From Niebla homalea (Eukaryota > Ascomycota > Lecanoromycetes > Lecanorales > Ramalinaceae): 64,000 nt of DNA. The DNA is taken from assembly GCA_019925105.1 (NCBI GenBank), contig JAHGAU010000024.1, positions 682,001-746,000 on the forward strand, in the 5' to 3' direction. Below, in pieces: positions 63,736 to 64,000 of the stretch (position 1 is the stretch's first letter; each line of letters starts with the position of its first letter). A program made the position numbers and the translations under genes. The notes below the pieces were generated by a model. The model did not search any database. It was not told where the DNA came from and worked only from the letters and a program-made list of their open reading frames with translations.

Positions 63736-64000
63736 ATGCAGAAGAGATATTTCTACTCCGCCATAGGCAAGGGTAGACCAACACGTCCTTTGCAATGGCA
63801 AAATCAAGCTACCCGCCGATTCTCCGGCACTCACCAACCTCATCAGGAAGATGGTGATTCTGAAGCCAAGTCCGAGAGTCACTCAATCTAACGTATGCCT
63901 AATAGATACTTCTGCAATACCTCGTTGGACTCGAGCTGATCGCCTCCGCTACGCCTCGAACGAAGTGCAAAACATCTACAAGAACTCCGCGGCCAAAGAT
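63736..64000 (+). CDS. 5' part of a probable mitochondrial protein (runs off window)
   Basis: Exon 1 from ATG 63736 (MQKRYFYSAIGKGRPTRPLQWQNQATRRFSG) is Arg-rich and amphipathic, a likely mitochondrial presequence. A 52-nt intron (63854-63905, GTGATT donor, TAG acceptor, CTAAC branch) joins EDDTSAIPRWTRADRLRYASNEVQNIYKNSAAKD, which continues past the end. No family assigned. The splice is inferred from the stop in exon 1 read-through and the open frame after the acceptor. Confidence 0.5.

Overview
The window is a gene-dense stretch of nuclear chromosome from a filamentous ascomycete (Pezizomycotina). The evidence is short GT-AG introns of mostly 40-70 nt with CTAAC/CTAAT-like branch sites, gene spacing of a few hundred bp to 2.5 kb on both strands, and Pezizomycotina-type families: a CreB-type deubiquitinase, a fungal rhodopsin-like membrane protein, a DUF3602 protein and a SUT-type sugar transporter. 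Class and genus cannot be fixed from sequence alone. All gene models were spliced by hand from frame continuity and splice consensus.

Layout. 1-4.8 kb: ALG12 (-, cut by the window edge), YOS1 (+), creB (-). 6.8-11.1 kb: SUT/GPH sugar symporter (+), extended-SDR protein (-). 13.2-21.3 kb: TOP1 (-), ATP3 (+), an F-box-like hypothetical (-), methylmalonate-semialdehyde dehydrogenase (-). 21.8-28.7 kb: calnexin (-), MDE1 (+), a DUF3602/Par32-like protein (-), mitochondrial phosphate carrier (-), a CBS-domain protein (+). 29-36.1 kb: hypothetical (+), GH18 chitinase (+), mitochondrial aspartate/glutamate carrier (-), QRI7 (+). 37.8-42.6 kb: Myb/SANT-like regulator (+), a small RVSF-motif protein (-), amidohydrolase/decarboxylase (+). 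44.5-53.1 kb: a probable broken membrane-anchored Cys-rich gene (+), VPS53 (-), a polytopic FAR-17a/AIG1-like protein (-), a small secreted protein (-), a rhodopsin-like receptor (+). 54.5-64 kb: an 18-bp minisatellite, a hypothetical one-TM protein (-), GCG1/ChaC (+), a glycine-rich RRM protein (-), an HTD2-like dehydratase (-), and the start of a probable mitochondrial protein (+) that runs off the end.

Most genes are housekeeping and do not form one pathway. Nuclear genes for mitochondrial proteins recur: ATP3, the aldehyde dehydrogenase, the phosphate carrier, the aspartate/glutamate carrier, QRI7 and the HTD2-like protein. A second theme is ER and secretory function: ALG12, YOS1, calnexin, VPS53. 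Five divergent pairs share short intergenic promoters. No tRNA, rRNA, transposon, CRISPR array or secondary-metabolite cluster was seen.

I found no convincing new multi-gene system. The most notable signals are a consistent switch from C-ending codons at the 5' end to G-ending codons at the 3' end in the GC-rich genes on both strands, an exon-repeat structure in the DUF3602 gene, a near-perfect 12-copy 18-bp tandem repeat, a probable pseudogene, and a small protein with a possible PP1-docking motif.
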